This document shows, one piece after another, positions 7,888 through 16,514 of a DNA stretch of 64,000 nucleotides. The notes beneath the pieces were generated by a model. The model was not told the DNA's origin. It made no database searches and was given only the letters and a program-made list of their open reading frames with translations. Positions within the stretch are counted from its first letter, which is position 1. Each line of letters starts with the position of its first letter. Where the stretch lies: positions 1 to 64,000 of the forward strand of contig NZ_PQVF01000007.1 of assembly GCF_002920915.1 (NCBI RefSeq), written 5' to 3'. The DNA is from Solitalea longa (GTDB taxonomy: Bacteria > Bacteroidota > Bacteroidia > Sphingobacteriales > Sphingobacteriaceae). The position numbers and the translations under genes are program-made.

Positions 7888-8769
7888 TTAATTCAAAACA
7901 TAATTCACATCCCGCAGATTAGGATCAATTGCTTTAACTTCAAACCCTTTAGCTTCCAATTGTTTTAAAATGCCTTTTTTACCGGGTAAAAGATACATTG
8001 GCACAACAAAAAAATTGGTTTTATTATTCATAGCTGCTTTCATTTTGTCGGTCCAGGCTTTAACTCTATCCTCTACAATGTATTTATAATGTGGTTTTGA
8101 AAAATAGGTTGAAATACCTTTTACATAAGTAAAATCTATTTCTGATGGACTTGCATATACATTTTTAACCTTATTAAAATTAGTAGATGCGGTTCTGTAG
8201 TTTCTCACAAAGTTCAGGAAACATGCCACCCTGTCTTTATTACTAATTTTCGCAAGTTGCTCAAAAATGGCTGTAGGGCTTTCTAATTCAATGATTTTTT
8301 TATTGTTTTCATTGGCAAATCTGATCAGGGTTGTCTCGGCCGATTGAGGTTCACAACCCACACTGCGACTTACGATCAGATTGAATAAAGCGTAATTATC
8401 CGGATAATTATTTATATCCACGCCAAGTGAATCTTTACAAAATGATTTCAAAAACGTGTATTCTTCTGGTGAATATATCTTTTTTAGCTCAAACCCTTTA
8501 TGCTTTTCTTTGTAGGCCAGAATGGATGTAATAAATTCCGGCTTACTTATATCATTTTGAAAAAAAACCTGGTCGGCTGCCAACATCATTTGTTTTTCAG
8601 CATCGCCAAACACTAACTGGTTTGCGCATAGCACATAAGGAACAGCTAACAGATATGATGTTTTCGAATTATCTTTTGATTTGATTTCCCAATAAAGCGG
8701 ATCGTATTGGGCAACAGCGAATTTTACTGAAACAAACAACAATACACCAACAATCACTAATCTCTTCAT
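7888..8769 (-). CDS. TraB/GumN-like secreted protein lacking the family histidine motifs
   Basis: The start is placed at ATG 8769 because it gives a clean signal peptide (MKRLVIVGVLLFVSVKFAVAQ); an upstream in-frame ATG at 8793 would add eight residues. The mature protein begins YDPLYWEIKSKDNSKTSYLL, matching the opening of TraB/GumN (TIKI-like) proteins, and ends with a segment like that family's C-terminus (VPMYLLPGKKGILKQLEAKG). In typical members these two places carry a GTIH-type and a GxxHLxG-type histidine motif. Here they read AVPY and PMYLLPG, so the putative metal-binding histidines are absent. It is probably a divergent, possibly non-catalytic relative. It is encoded alone and is convergent with the SGNH gene. 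Confidence 0.6.
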   Translation of the reverse strand: MKRLVIVGVLLFVSVKFAVAQYDPLYWEIKSKDNSKTSYLLAVPYVLCANQLVFGDAEKQMMLAADQVFFQNDISKPEFITSILAYKEKHKGFELKKIYSPEEYTFLKSFCKDSLGVDINNYPDNYALFNLIVSRSVGCEPQSAETTLIRFANENNKKIIELESPTAIFEQLAKISNKDRVACFLNFVRNYRTASTNFNKVKNVYASPSEIDFTYVKGISTYFSKPHYKYIVEDRVKAWTDKMKAAMNNKTNFFVVPMYLLPGKKGILKQLEAKGFEVKAIDPNLRDVNYVLN

Positions 8770-8996
8770 TTGTAATTTGTTAAAGTGTCGCAAGGTAAGT
8801 TGACAACTTTCTTTAAAAAATGATTTTTATCAACTTTTAATAATGCTCATTTCAACGGTTTGACTAACTCTAATCTTTCTCCACTTTACTAAAAAGAGTG
8901 TTATTGGTTCTCCAAACAAATTGATAAATTCGGTCAGTCTAATGAAAAACCGGATTTTGATTTAAAGTCAAAACAATCAACTATTTACAAAAACAC

Positions 8997-9449
8997 GTGG
9001 AAAAAAACTTATTTAACAACGAAACTGCAGAGAAAATAATAGAAAGAGTAAAACAATTAGGCGCTGAAAGCTCGGGTTTATGGGGTAAAATGACAGCTGA
9101 AGAAATGTTGATGCATTGCAACTCTTGTAACCGGGAAATTTTAGAGGGTAGCAGGGGAACTCAAAAAACATCACTAAAACAATATTTGTTGAGAATTCTT
9201 GCTTTATATCTCGCACCCAATTTTAAAAAAGGGATTAAAAGTGAAGATCATCATATTATTGGACACAAAATCAACAATTTGAATTTTGAAGAAATAAAGG
9301 ATGAATTTATTGATCTTATTCATCAATTTCCTCTAAATAAAAAGGAATTAACGCTTTCTCATCCTGCATTTGGTAATATTTCAACAAAACAATGGGGTAT
9401 TGCAGCTTACAAACACATGGATCATCACTTGAGACAGTTTGGAGTATAA
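8997..9449 (+). CDS. DUF1569 (DinB-like) protein
   Basis: A 150-residue cytoplasmic protein. The segments MTAEEMLMHCNSC, HPAFGNIS, QWGIAAYKHMDHHLRQFG and the overall length match DUF1569, a DinB-like four-helix family with conserved histidines that may bind a metal; its biochemical role is unknown. The start codon is GTG at 8997, and no in-frame ATG precedes the conserved region. It is flanked by its own intergenic regions, so it appears monocistronic. Confidence 0.75.
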   Translation: MEKNLFNNETAEKIIERVKQLGAESSGLWGKMTAEEMLMHCNSCNREILEGSRGTQKTSLKQYLLRILALYLAPNFKKGIKSEDHHIIGHKINNLNFEEIKDEFIDLIHQFPLNKKELTLSHPAFGNISTKQWGIAAYKHMDHHLRQFGV

Positions 9450-9577
9450 CTCAGCAGTTTAAGTTAGATTTATTTTGATGTTTTTAAAGTTTTTATGCCA
9501 TTAGGGAGGGATTATTTTGCTTTATTAATCATAATCTATTCTGGTTATATGATTTACCAATCTGAAATTAATACGTT

Positions 9578-10654
9578 ATGAAAAAACTGTTTTGGGTATT
9601 TATCCTGCTGATGCATGCCTTACTTTCATCAGCGCAAACTCCAAAGGTTAATTCATTTATCGAATCCTTTGTATCAAAAAACAACTTCAATGGAATTGTT
9701 CTGGTAAAGCAGAACGGAAAAACAACTTATTATCAAAGTTTCGGTTTTGCTAATCTTTCGTTTAAAATACCCAATACAATTGATACCAAATTCAGGGTTG
9801 CTTCCATAACGAAGGCTTTTACAGCCGTTTTAGTTCTTCAGTTATCTGAAGAAGGATCGATCGATCTGAATAAAACAATTTCAGCCTATTTACCTGATTA
9901 TAAAGGAGCCGGAAAAAATAAAGTTACCATAAAGCAATTACTGAATATGACCTCCGGGATGCGAAATATGGACGCTGGGGTTTCACTCGAAAGTGCCCTA
10001 AAAAATGGCATTCCACAGTATCAGCGACCTTTCACTTCAGATGAACTACTGGCAAAATTTTGCAGCGATACACTTGTTACCACTCCGGGTAAAGAGTTCG
10101 ATTATAATAATGCCGATTTTATAATTCTTGGTAAAATTATAGAACGAGTAACGGGTAAAGGCTACGAGCAATATTTAAAAGAAAAATTGCTGGATCCATT
10201 GCAAATGCTGAATACAGGAATGTTATCACAAGAAAAGATAATAAGCAAACTTGCTGATAGCTATTTCTACAGGGATGATTTGAAATCTTTATCCAATGAT
10301 TTACCGGTATATTGGGAAAATTGGTATGCTGCCGGATCTATGTATTCAACCGCTGGTGACATTTTAAATTTTTCAGACGCTTTATTTGAAGGAAGTCTGT
10401 TAAAACCGGAAACGATGAAGGAAATGTTCTGTTCGGGTTTAGGGGAATACGGCTATGGTGTTTGGGTTTATAAGGATTATGAAATTGGTCAGAAGAAATA
10501 TACCATTATAAAACGTCCCGGATCCATTATGGGCGCACAAGCCATGTTGTTTCAGATTTTGGAAGCCAATTCTACGATCATTATTCTTACCAATACCGGA
10601 AATGTAAGCTTAGATGATTTTGCAGCCGATATTGCCAAACAAATAATTAATTAA
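9578..10654 (+). CDS. Serine hydrolase, class C beta-lactamase/DD-peptidase-like family
   Basis: A 358-residue exported protein with a signal peptide ending near SSAQ (~20). The beta-lactamase (PF00144-type) fold is indicated by S76ITK79 (the SxxK nucleophile motif), Y176NN178 (YxN) and the surrounding FRVASITKAFTAVLVLQL and GKIIERVTGKGYEQYL segments. Such stand-alone proteins act as periplasmic esterases, peptidases or, less often, beta-lactamases; the sequence does not allow a choice. It ends at a bidirectional hairpin shared with the convergent M20 peptidase gene. Confidence 0.85.
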   Translation: MKKLFWVFILLMHALLSSAQTPKVNSFIESFVSKNNFNGIVLVKQNGKTTYYQSFGFANLSFKIPNTIDTKFRVASITKAFTAVLVLQLSEEGSIDLNKTISAYLPDYKGAGKNKVTIKQLLNMTSGMRNMDAGVSLESALKNGIPQYQRPFTSDELLAKFCSDTLVTTPGKEFDYNNADFIILGKIIERVTGKGYEQYLKEKLLDPLQMLNTGMLSQEKIISKLADSYFYRDDLKSLSNDLPVYWENWYAAGSMYSTAGDILNFSDALFEGSLLKPETMKEMFCSGLGEYGYGVWVYKDYEIGQKKYTIIKRPGSIMGAQAMLFQILEANSTIIILTNTGNVSLDDFAADIAKQIIN

Positions 10655-10685
10655 TTAATCACGATAGGAATGCTTTTAGATAAAA

Positions 10686-10713
10686 GGGCTCAAGTTTTTC
10701 GCTTGAGCCCTTT
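10686..10713. terminator. Bidirectional terminator
   Basis: Perfect 9-bp stem GGGCTCAAG (10686-10694) / CTTGAGCCC (10702-10710) with a 7-base loop, flanked by an A-run on the left and a T-run on the right. It lies between convergent genes. Confidence 0.75.
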
Positions 10714-10717
10714 CAAT

Positions 10718-12166
10718 TTATTTTATTTCATTTAGATTTTTGATCAATTGGTAATAAAAGGCAATTGCGCCTTTATAATCTTTCACTGCAATTCGTTCAT
10801 TAATATCGTGATAACCAATAAGCTTTGAAGGCACGTAACGGTAAATATTGTCGGTAATATCTGCATAATAACGAGAGTCCGTTACGGCAATCAACAAAAA
10901 CGGACTTACCGGAATATCAGGATTCAATTGTTTGTTGGTTTTAGCAATGGCCTGAAAACCTTTAGCTTGTGTGGATGATATTTTTGAAGGATTTGCCTTA
11001 GATTCAACTCTTTGGATAATTTTTACCCGTGGATCATTCACTGCAGCCTTAACATGCTCTAAAACGGTCTCAGGAGTTTCACCCGGAAGAATTCGGAAGT
11101 TGATAGTAGCCGTAGCCACTGTAGGAATCACGTTATCTTTAAAGCCACTTTTTAGAATAGTAGGAGCAATGGTAGTATGAAACTGGGCCGCCCCACGAGC
11201 GGTTTTTTCGTATTCTTTCTGGATCAAAGGTTTGGTGATCCATTTGTTTGCAAATACTGCCTTTAAAAACGGTGACATTTCCGGCCCTAAATATTCTACC
11301 AGTTCTAAAGTTGGAGTAGTAAACGAACTCTTAAAAGGATGGTTACGAATTTTAGTAACGCTCGAGATAAGGATATCTATTGCGGATTCTTTACCGGGTG
11401 CGGATGAATGTCCTCCTTCTGCATTTACTTCCAAATCAATGGAAAGATAGCCTTTCTCTGCAGTTCCAACTAAGGCAATGGTTTTATCTTTTACAATGCC
11501 GTCAATCATCAACCCTCCTTCATCCATAACAAATTCCGCTTTAACGCCACGTTCTTTCAATAAACTGGAGATTTTTGAAGCGCCCGCTTTACCGCTGATT
11601 TCCTCATCATGGCCAAATGCTAAGTAAATGGTTTGCTCAGGCTGGAATCCTTCCGAGACAAGCTTTTCCACCGCTTCCATAATGGTAATCACTGTGATCT
11701 TATCGTCTGTTGCTCCACGCCCCCAAATAGTGTCCTGCTTAATCTCTCCACCAAATGGATCAGCTTTCCACTTATTTCTTGAGGCTTCTTCTACCGGAAC
11801 CACGTCCATATGGCCCATTAATACAACCGGTTTTAAAGAAGGATTTTTTCCTAGCCATGTGTACAACAAGCTGTATTTGCTGATTACCTCCCGTTTTAAG
11901 GTTTTATTCAGGTTAGGGTAGGTCGTTTCCATGAATTTTAGGTTCGCTGCAAATTGTGCAGTGTCAACCAGGGAAGTATCTTCAAAAGAAACTGTTTTTA
12001 TACGAATAGCATTTTGAAAGTTAATAACCGATTGCTGATCAATCTCAATAGGTTTTATAGCTGCAACATCAGGCTGTTTCGATTTGAAGGTTAAAGTTTT
12101 GAAGGTCATGATACCAATAATGACTACCAAAACGGTAAGAATAAAAAGTAGAATCTTCTTTAGCAT
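10718..12166 (-). CDS. Membrane-anchored M20 family metallopeptidase (PM20D1/carboxypeptidase S-like)
   Basis: A 482-residue protein with one N-terminal transmembrane helix (~4-21), so the catalytic domain is probably periplasmic. M20 zinc-site elements are visible: GHMDVVP (H119, D121), GRGATDDK (bridging D154) and GHDEE (E188/E189), followed by the dimerisation-domain GGHSSAPG motif. The size and N-terminal anchor resemble the carboxypeptidase S/PM20D1 branch, whose members hydrolyse peptides or N-acyl amino acids. It is the last gene of a minus-strand run, 38 bp after the FAD oxidase gene, suggesting co-transcription with the two upstream amino-acid or sugar-acid genes. Confidence 0.87.
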   Translation of the reverse strand: MLKKILLFILTVLVVIIGIMTFKTLTFKSKQPDVAAIKPIEIDQQSVINFQNAIRIKTVSFEDTSLVDTAQFAANLKFMETTYPNLNKTLKREVISKYSLLYTWLGKNPSLKPVVLMGHMDVVPVEEASRNKWKADPFGGEIKQDTIWGRGATDDKITVITIMEAVEKLVSEGFQPEQTIYLAFGHDEEISGKAGASKISSLLKERGVKAEFVMDEGGLMIDGIVKDKTIALVGTAEKGYLSIDLEVNAEGGHSSAPGKESAIDILISSVTKIRNHPFKSSFTTPTLELVEYLGPEMSPFLKAVFANKWITKPLIQKEYEKTARGAAQFHTTIAPTILKSGFKDNVIPTVATATINFRILPGETPETVLEHVKAAVNDPRVKIIQRVESKANPSKISSTQAKGFQAIAKTNKQLNPDIPVSPFLLIAVTDSRYYADITDNIYRYVPSKLIGYHDINERIAVKDYKGAIAFYYQLIKNLNEIK

Positions 12167-12204
12167 GGATTGGTTTTAGTATTTTATCAATAGTTAAGTA
12201 ACTG

Positions 12205-13521
12205 TTAACGATTCATTGAAATTGCTTCTCCGCAAATTTGTTGCATGTAAGGTGAAAGAAAAATGCCTTCCGGATCCATTTCCTGGCGGGCGGCTTGGAA
12301 ATCATTCCATTTAGGATACAGTTTTTCAAAATCGATGCCTGTGCGCGTATGCATTTTACCCCAATGAGGTCGTCCTCCAACGCCTAAACAAATATCTTCC
12401 ATCACTTTAAAGTACTCTTTATAAGGGTTTGGCTTATAAACATGAAAAGCGATATAAGCCGATTCACGCTCAAAAGCAGGACTCAACCAAATATCATCCC
12501 CTTTAACAAAACGATTTTCAGTAGGGAAGTGCACGTCAAATTTATGCTTATCAAATGCTTTTTGAACCTCGCGTTTTACGTCTTTAAAATTCTCGATCGG
12601 AATGTTGTATTCCATTTCATGAAATTTCACCAAACGTGGTAAAGCGTATACTTTATGGCTCCAGTTAATTTTGTGGCTGGTTGAAACTGCTTTAGCCGAA
12701 ATTTGAGCTATCGATTTACTTGCTTTAGGAAACCAATGAGTAATTTTTGATAAAGCACCAAACGCATGATTTTCCAACAACATATCAGTGATGTAATTGG
12801 CCGTACCATATTCTTTAGCCGGTAGATCACTAGCATTACTGAATTTGGTTTGAACAATATTGGTACCCGGAAACCAGTAAAACTCAAAATTCCGGTTCTC
12901 TCTATTGTACCGTTCATAGTTATTCAACACTTCATCCAATGATTCTTTTCCGGAGGTAAACTCCAGTTTATAAGCCGGTATGGCTTTAAAGGTTAGTTCT
13001 GTTATAATTCCTAATGTACCTAAACTAACCTGGGCCGCTTTAAATAACTGTTGGTTTTCGGAATCGGAGCAGAAAATTACTTCGCCCTTTCCATTGATAA
13101 ACTTAATAGCAGTAAGCTGAGTTGAAAGGTTGCCAAAAGAAGTTCCGGTACCGTGTGTTCCGGTTGAGATGGCTCCTGCCAGCGATTGAACATCAATATC
13201 TCCTAAATTTTCCTGGGCTAGCCCGTTTTCGAAAAGTAGATTTCCGAATTCCTTAATTTTTGTTCCTGCTTTTACAGTAACCTCTTGTTTGCCCTTATCT
13301 ATCGAAATAATCCCACGTAAATTATCAAGACTAACGATGTAATCATTCGTTTCCACTAGGTTTGAGAACGAATGTCCTGAGCCAACCACACGAATCTTTT
13401 TCCCTTCCGTAGTGGCCCTGTTAATGATCTGAATAATTTCTTCTTCCGATGCAGGAAGTAAAACACCCAAAGGCGAACACTGAACACTTCCGCTCCAATT
13501 GCTCCAGGTTGTAGGTTTCAT
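12205..13521 (-). CDS. FAD-linked oxidase, D-arabinono-1,4-lactone oxidase (ALO) family
   Basis: 438 residues. The N-terminal FAD-binding (PCMH) domain has VVGSGHSFS, in which H50 is the position that carries covalent FAD in aldonolactone and alditol oxidases, and GAISTGTHGTGTSFG further on. The C-terminal ALO domain ends with HWGKMHTRTG and a typical terminal segment (MDPEGIFLSPYM). It probably oxidises an aldonolactone, alditol or related polyol with oxygen or another acceptor. It sits 42 bp downstream of a PLP amino-acid deaminase/aldolase-like gene, a neighbour I recall for this family elsewhere, so the two may act on one pathway. Confidence 0.87.
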   Translation of the reverse strand: MKPTTWSNWSGSVQCSPLGVLLPASEEEIIQIINRATTEGKKIRVVGSGHSFSNLVETNDYIVSLDNLRGIISIDKGKQEVTVKAGTKIKEFGNLLFENGLAQENLGDIDVQSLAGAISTGTHGTGTSFGNLSTQLTAIKFINGKGEVIFCSDSENQQLFKAAQVSLGTLGIITELTFKAIPAYKLEFTSGKESLDEVLNNYERYNRENRNFEFYWFPGTNIVQTKFSNASDLPAKEYGTANYITDMLLENHAFGALSKITHWFPKASKSIAQISAKAVSTSHKINWSHKVYALPRLVKFHEMEYNIPIENFKDVKREVQKAFDKHKFDVHFPTENRFVKGDDIWLSPAFERESAYIAFHVYKPNPYKEYFKVMEDICLGVGGRPHWGKMHTRTGIDFEKLYPKWNDFQAARQEMDPEGIFLSPYMQQICGEAISMNR

Positions 13522-13563
13522 TGATATAAAATGGTTTTTAGTTATTTAAATTGATAGCTGAAT

Positions 13564-14754
13564 CTACAAAAAGCATTTTCCCTCGCCCCGATAGGTTTTA
13601 ACACGATCTACAATCTGTCCTTTGGAAACAAGATAAAGTTCATTAAAACGCTCACACAACTCACCGGCTTTACTATGACGGAAAAACACCGGATCGCCTA
13701 ATTCTAAATTTGTTCCGTTTATGAACGTCAATGGCGTTTGCACTTCACCCGCTCCTTCATTTTGAGTCAATTTTATGCCTTCAGGCAAATAGGGTAGCGG
13801 TTGCTTTTCGTTTCCGGTACCGCCAGAGGCAATATATCCGCCGCCTAAACAGGTAACCATACCAGCTTTTGGTCTGCGTACCACTTCAACGGCAAAACCT
13901 GCGGCTGGCTGATGTTTAAAGTTTTGATAATTATCAAACAAATGAGAATTAAAAAAGCCTGAGCCAACGGTTACCTCGGTTACATCTGTTTCTTCACGTG
14001 TGCTTTCCAAACTTCCGGTACCACCACCATTTACAAGCTGTATGTTATAACCTAATTGCTTCAACTTTTGAACGCTTTCTTCGCGGCGCTTTTTTAGTTC
14101 GTTTATTGATCTCGTTTTAAGCAAACGAACCACATGATTCTTTAAACCATTAGCCGGAAGATTATCAACTAATCCTGCAATTTGAGCCTCATAACCCATT
14201 ATAGCACAAACAGATATATAATTGTATTTTAATAGATTTTTACCTAGGATTTCAACCGAAGTTGCAGAGCGAAGATTTGATCGCCAAACACCAAAATGTA
14301 AACCGGGAAAATCAGAAGACATATCTATATCCAAGCAAACCGGAACCTTTACGTTTAATTGCTTACCCACCTCATCTATTCGTTTAGCTTGTTCTTCGCT
14401 ATCGATCATCAGGCAAATGTTTTTACCTTTTGAAACCCGATTTGCAACCTGTTCAATCTGACTTAAATCAGTGGTAGGATATCCGATCAATAAATTATCA
14501 TAGCCTAAATCGCTTAACCATAATGCTTCAGTAGCCGTGTAACACATCAATCCTTCAAACTGATTATGGGCTTTTAAAACCCGGTCGATAATGGTACGAC
14601 AACGAATAGACTTTGAAGCCACACGAATTTTCTTGTCTCCTGAGCGTTTTCTCAACGCTTCAATATTCTCGTCCAATAGATCTAAGTCAACGTAGGCAAA
14701 AGGTTTGGGAATGTTTTTAAATATTTCCTTGTAATATTCGTAACGGTTAAGCAT
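13564..14754 (-). CDS. PLP-dependent amino acid deaminase/aldolase-like protein (alanine-racemase fold type III)
   Basis: 396 residues, first gene of the 14754-to-10718 minus-strand operon. The N-terminal barrel begins PFAYVDLDLLDENI, with RVASKSIRC placing the PLP lysine at K48. NGGGTGSLE and VGSGFFNSHLFDNY downstream match the phosphate-binding and C-terminal parts of D-threonine aldolase/D-serine deaminase-like proteins. The expected reaction is PLP-dependent cleavage or deamination of a hydroxy amino acid; the substrate is unknown. ATG start at 14754. Confidence 0.82.
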   Translation of the reverse strand: MLNRYEYYKEIFKNIPKPFAYVDLDLLDENIEALRKRSGDKKIRVASKSIRCRTIIDRVLKAHNQFEGLMCYTATEALWLSDLGYDNLLIGYPTTDLSQIEQVANRVSKGKNICLMIDSEEQAKRIDEVGKQLNVKVPVCLDIDMSSDFPGLHFGVWRSNLRSATSVEILGKNLLKYNYISVCAIMGYEAQIAGLVDNLPANGLKNHVVRLLKTRSINELKKRREESVQKLKQLGYNIQLVNGGGTGSLESTREETDVTEVTVGSGFFNSHLFDNYQNFKHQPAAGFAVEVVRRPKAGMVTCLGGGYIASGGTGNEKQPLPYLPEGIKLTQNEGAGEVQTPLTFINGTNLELGDPVFFRHSKAGELCERFNELYLVSKGQIVDRVKTYRGEGKCFL

Positions 14755-14860
14755 TGATACAATTGATTATTTGCCTAACATATGAAAATAAATTAATTAT
14801 GCAGGCATAAAAAATCAGGATTAAACCTAATTTAATCAGTCAGCAATATCATTTTATAAC

Positions 14861-14893
14861 AAAAAAAAGACACCGGTCGTTATGACCGATGCC
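14861..14893 (-). terminator. Rho-independent terminator of gltBD
   Basis: On the minus strand a GC-rich stem of about 10 bp (two G-U pairs, loop ATAAC) spans 14893-14869 and is followed by eight T residues (14868-14861). It lies about 80 bp beyond the gltD stop. Confidence 0.75.
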
Positions 14894-14974
14894 TAGTAAG
14901 CTATGAGAATTGGTTGATGAATGATGAAAGTACGCAGCACTTCAGTTCATCAACTGAGATTGTCTCTTTGATAG

Positions 14975-16408
14975 CTATTTGTCGCTTTGCGACTTAATGT
15001 ATTTTTTAAGTGTGCTAGCCATTTGACGGCCGCTGTTTATTGCGGTTACAATCAGGTTTGCACCTTCAATCATATCACCAGCAGCCCAAATCTGAGGATC
15101 TGATGTACGGAAGTTTTCTACTTTGATGTTTCCACGTTTGTCTTTCTCTAATCCAAGGTAATCAACTAAACCTTCGTGAATTGCATGTTCAAAACCTAAT
15201 GAGATCAATAAAATATCGCAAGGGATATCATATTTCTCTCCAGCGATCTCATAATTACGTTGGCCCGATTTGATCTCGCCATCAGGCCATTTGATTGGCT
15301 GAAGCTCAAATGCTTCGATCTTATCTCCACCTTTTACAGCGGTATTTACCACTGAGAAAATACGCTCACAACCTTCAGCCTGCGAAGAAGAAGTTGCAAA
15401 GGTTTTAGGCCACATTGGCCATGGGTTGCTTTCGTAACGCTCTTCTGGTAAAGCCTTGTGAATCTGAATTTGAGTAACGCTTTTTGCACCCTGACGAATG
15501 GAAGTACCAATACAGTCAGAACCGGTGTCACCGCCACCTAATACAACCACATGTTTATCTTTCGCATCAATTTTTACTTCCGGATGCAACTGGTCACCAT
15601 GGTTTTCTTTGTTTTGCTGAGTAAGGAACTCCATCGCGAAGTAAATACCTTTTTTATCAGCATCAGGAATGTTTCCTAAGCCACGAGGTTTTTCAGAACC
15701 GCAGCATAAACAGATATAATCAAATTCAGCCTTAAGATCATCGATAGAGATGTTCTCTCCCACGTGCGCATTGGTTTTGAAGGTAACACCTTCTTCTTCC
15801 ATTAAAGCAACACGGCGATCAATTACCCATTTCTCTAATTTGAAATCAGGAATACCATAGCGCAATAAACCGCCTAATCGATCATTCTTTTCGAATACAG
15901 TAACTGAGTGACCAACCAAATTCAATTGCTGAGCAGCCGCTAAACCTGCCGGACCTGAACCAATTACCGCTACTTTAATACCGGTACGGTAGGGAACCAG
16001 GTTAGGTTTTACCCAACCTTCGGCAAAAGCTTTTTCAATAATCGAAAGCTCAATTTGCTTAATACTAATTGGTTTTTCAACTAACGATGCTGTACAAGCC
16101 GGTTCGCAAGGAGCAGGGCAAACTCTACCTGTAAATTCAGGGAAGTTATTGGTACTCATTAAGGTACCATAAGCGTTTTTCCACTGACCTTTGTAAACAA
16201 AATCATTAAACTCCGGAATTAAGTTTGAGACCGGGCAGCCCCAGTTACAAAACGGTATTCCGCAGCCCATACAACGGGCAGCCTGAGTTTTTACACGCTG
16301 CTCGCTTTGTGGTTTTTCAAATTCATTAAAGTGCTGAACGCGTTCCATTGCCGGCGCTTTCTGCATATCTTCTCTTGGGTAATCAATAAATCCTGTAGGT
16401 TTTCCCAT
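14975..16408 (-). CDS. gltD: Glutamate synthase small subunit (NADPH-GOGAT beta)
   Basis: 477 residues, the normal size. The N-terminal Fe-S domain has cysteines C46, C49, C54, C58 and C97, C101, C105 (AARCMGCGIPFCNWGCP and VCPAPCEPACT). The flavoprotein part has an FAD-binding GSGPAG (150-155) and an NADPH-binding VVVLGGGDTGSDC. The beta subunit passes electrons from NADPH to the large subunit for glutamate synthesis from glutamine and 2-oxoglutarate. It lies ~105 bp downstream of gltB on the same strand and shares its terminator. Confidence 0.96.
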   Translation of the reverse strand: MGKPTGFIDYPREDMQKAPAMERVQHFNEFEKPQSEQRVKTQAARCMGCGIPFCNWGCPVSNLIPEFNDFVYKGQWKNAYGTLMSTNNFPEFTGRVCPAPCEPACTASLVEKPISIKQIELSIIEKAFAEGWVKPNLVPYRTGIKVAVIGSGPAGLAAAQQLNLVGHSVTVFEKNDRLGGLLRYGIPDFKLEKWVIDRRVALMEEEGVTFKTNAHVGENISIDDLKAEFDYICLCCGSEKPRGLGNIPDADKKGIYFAMEFLTQQNKENHGDQLHPEVKIDAKDKHVVVLGGGDTGSDCIGTSIRQGAKSVTQIQIHKALPEERYESNPWPMWPKTFATSSSQAEGCERIFSVVNTAVKGGDKIEAFELQPIKWPDGEIKSGQRNYEIAGEKYDIPCDILLISLGFEHAIHEGLVDYLGLEKDKRGNIKVENFRTSDPQIWAAGDMIEGANLIVTAINSGRQMASTLKKYIKSQSDK

Positions 16409-16514
16409 TGTATCGTTGATTTAAGAGCTTTTCACTCTTATCGTTCTACCATTTAATCATTTATCTATCCTGGTTTGAAATCCTTTATTGATCTCAAACC
16501 CGAAAAAGAGCGCT

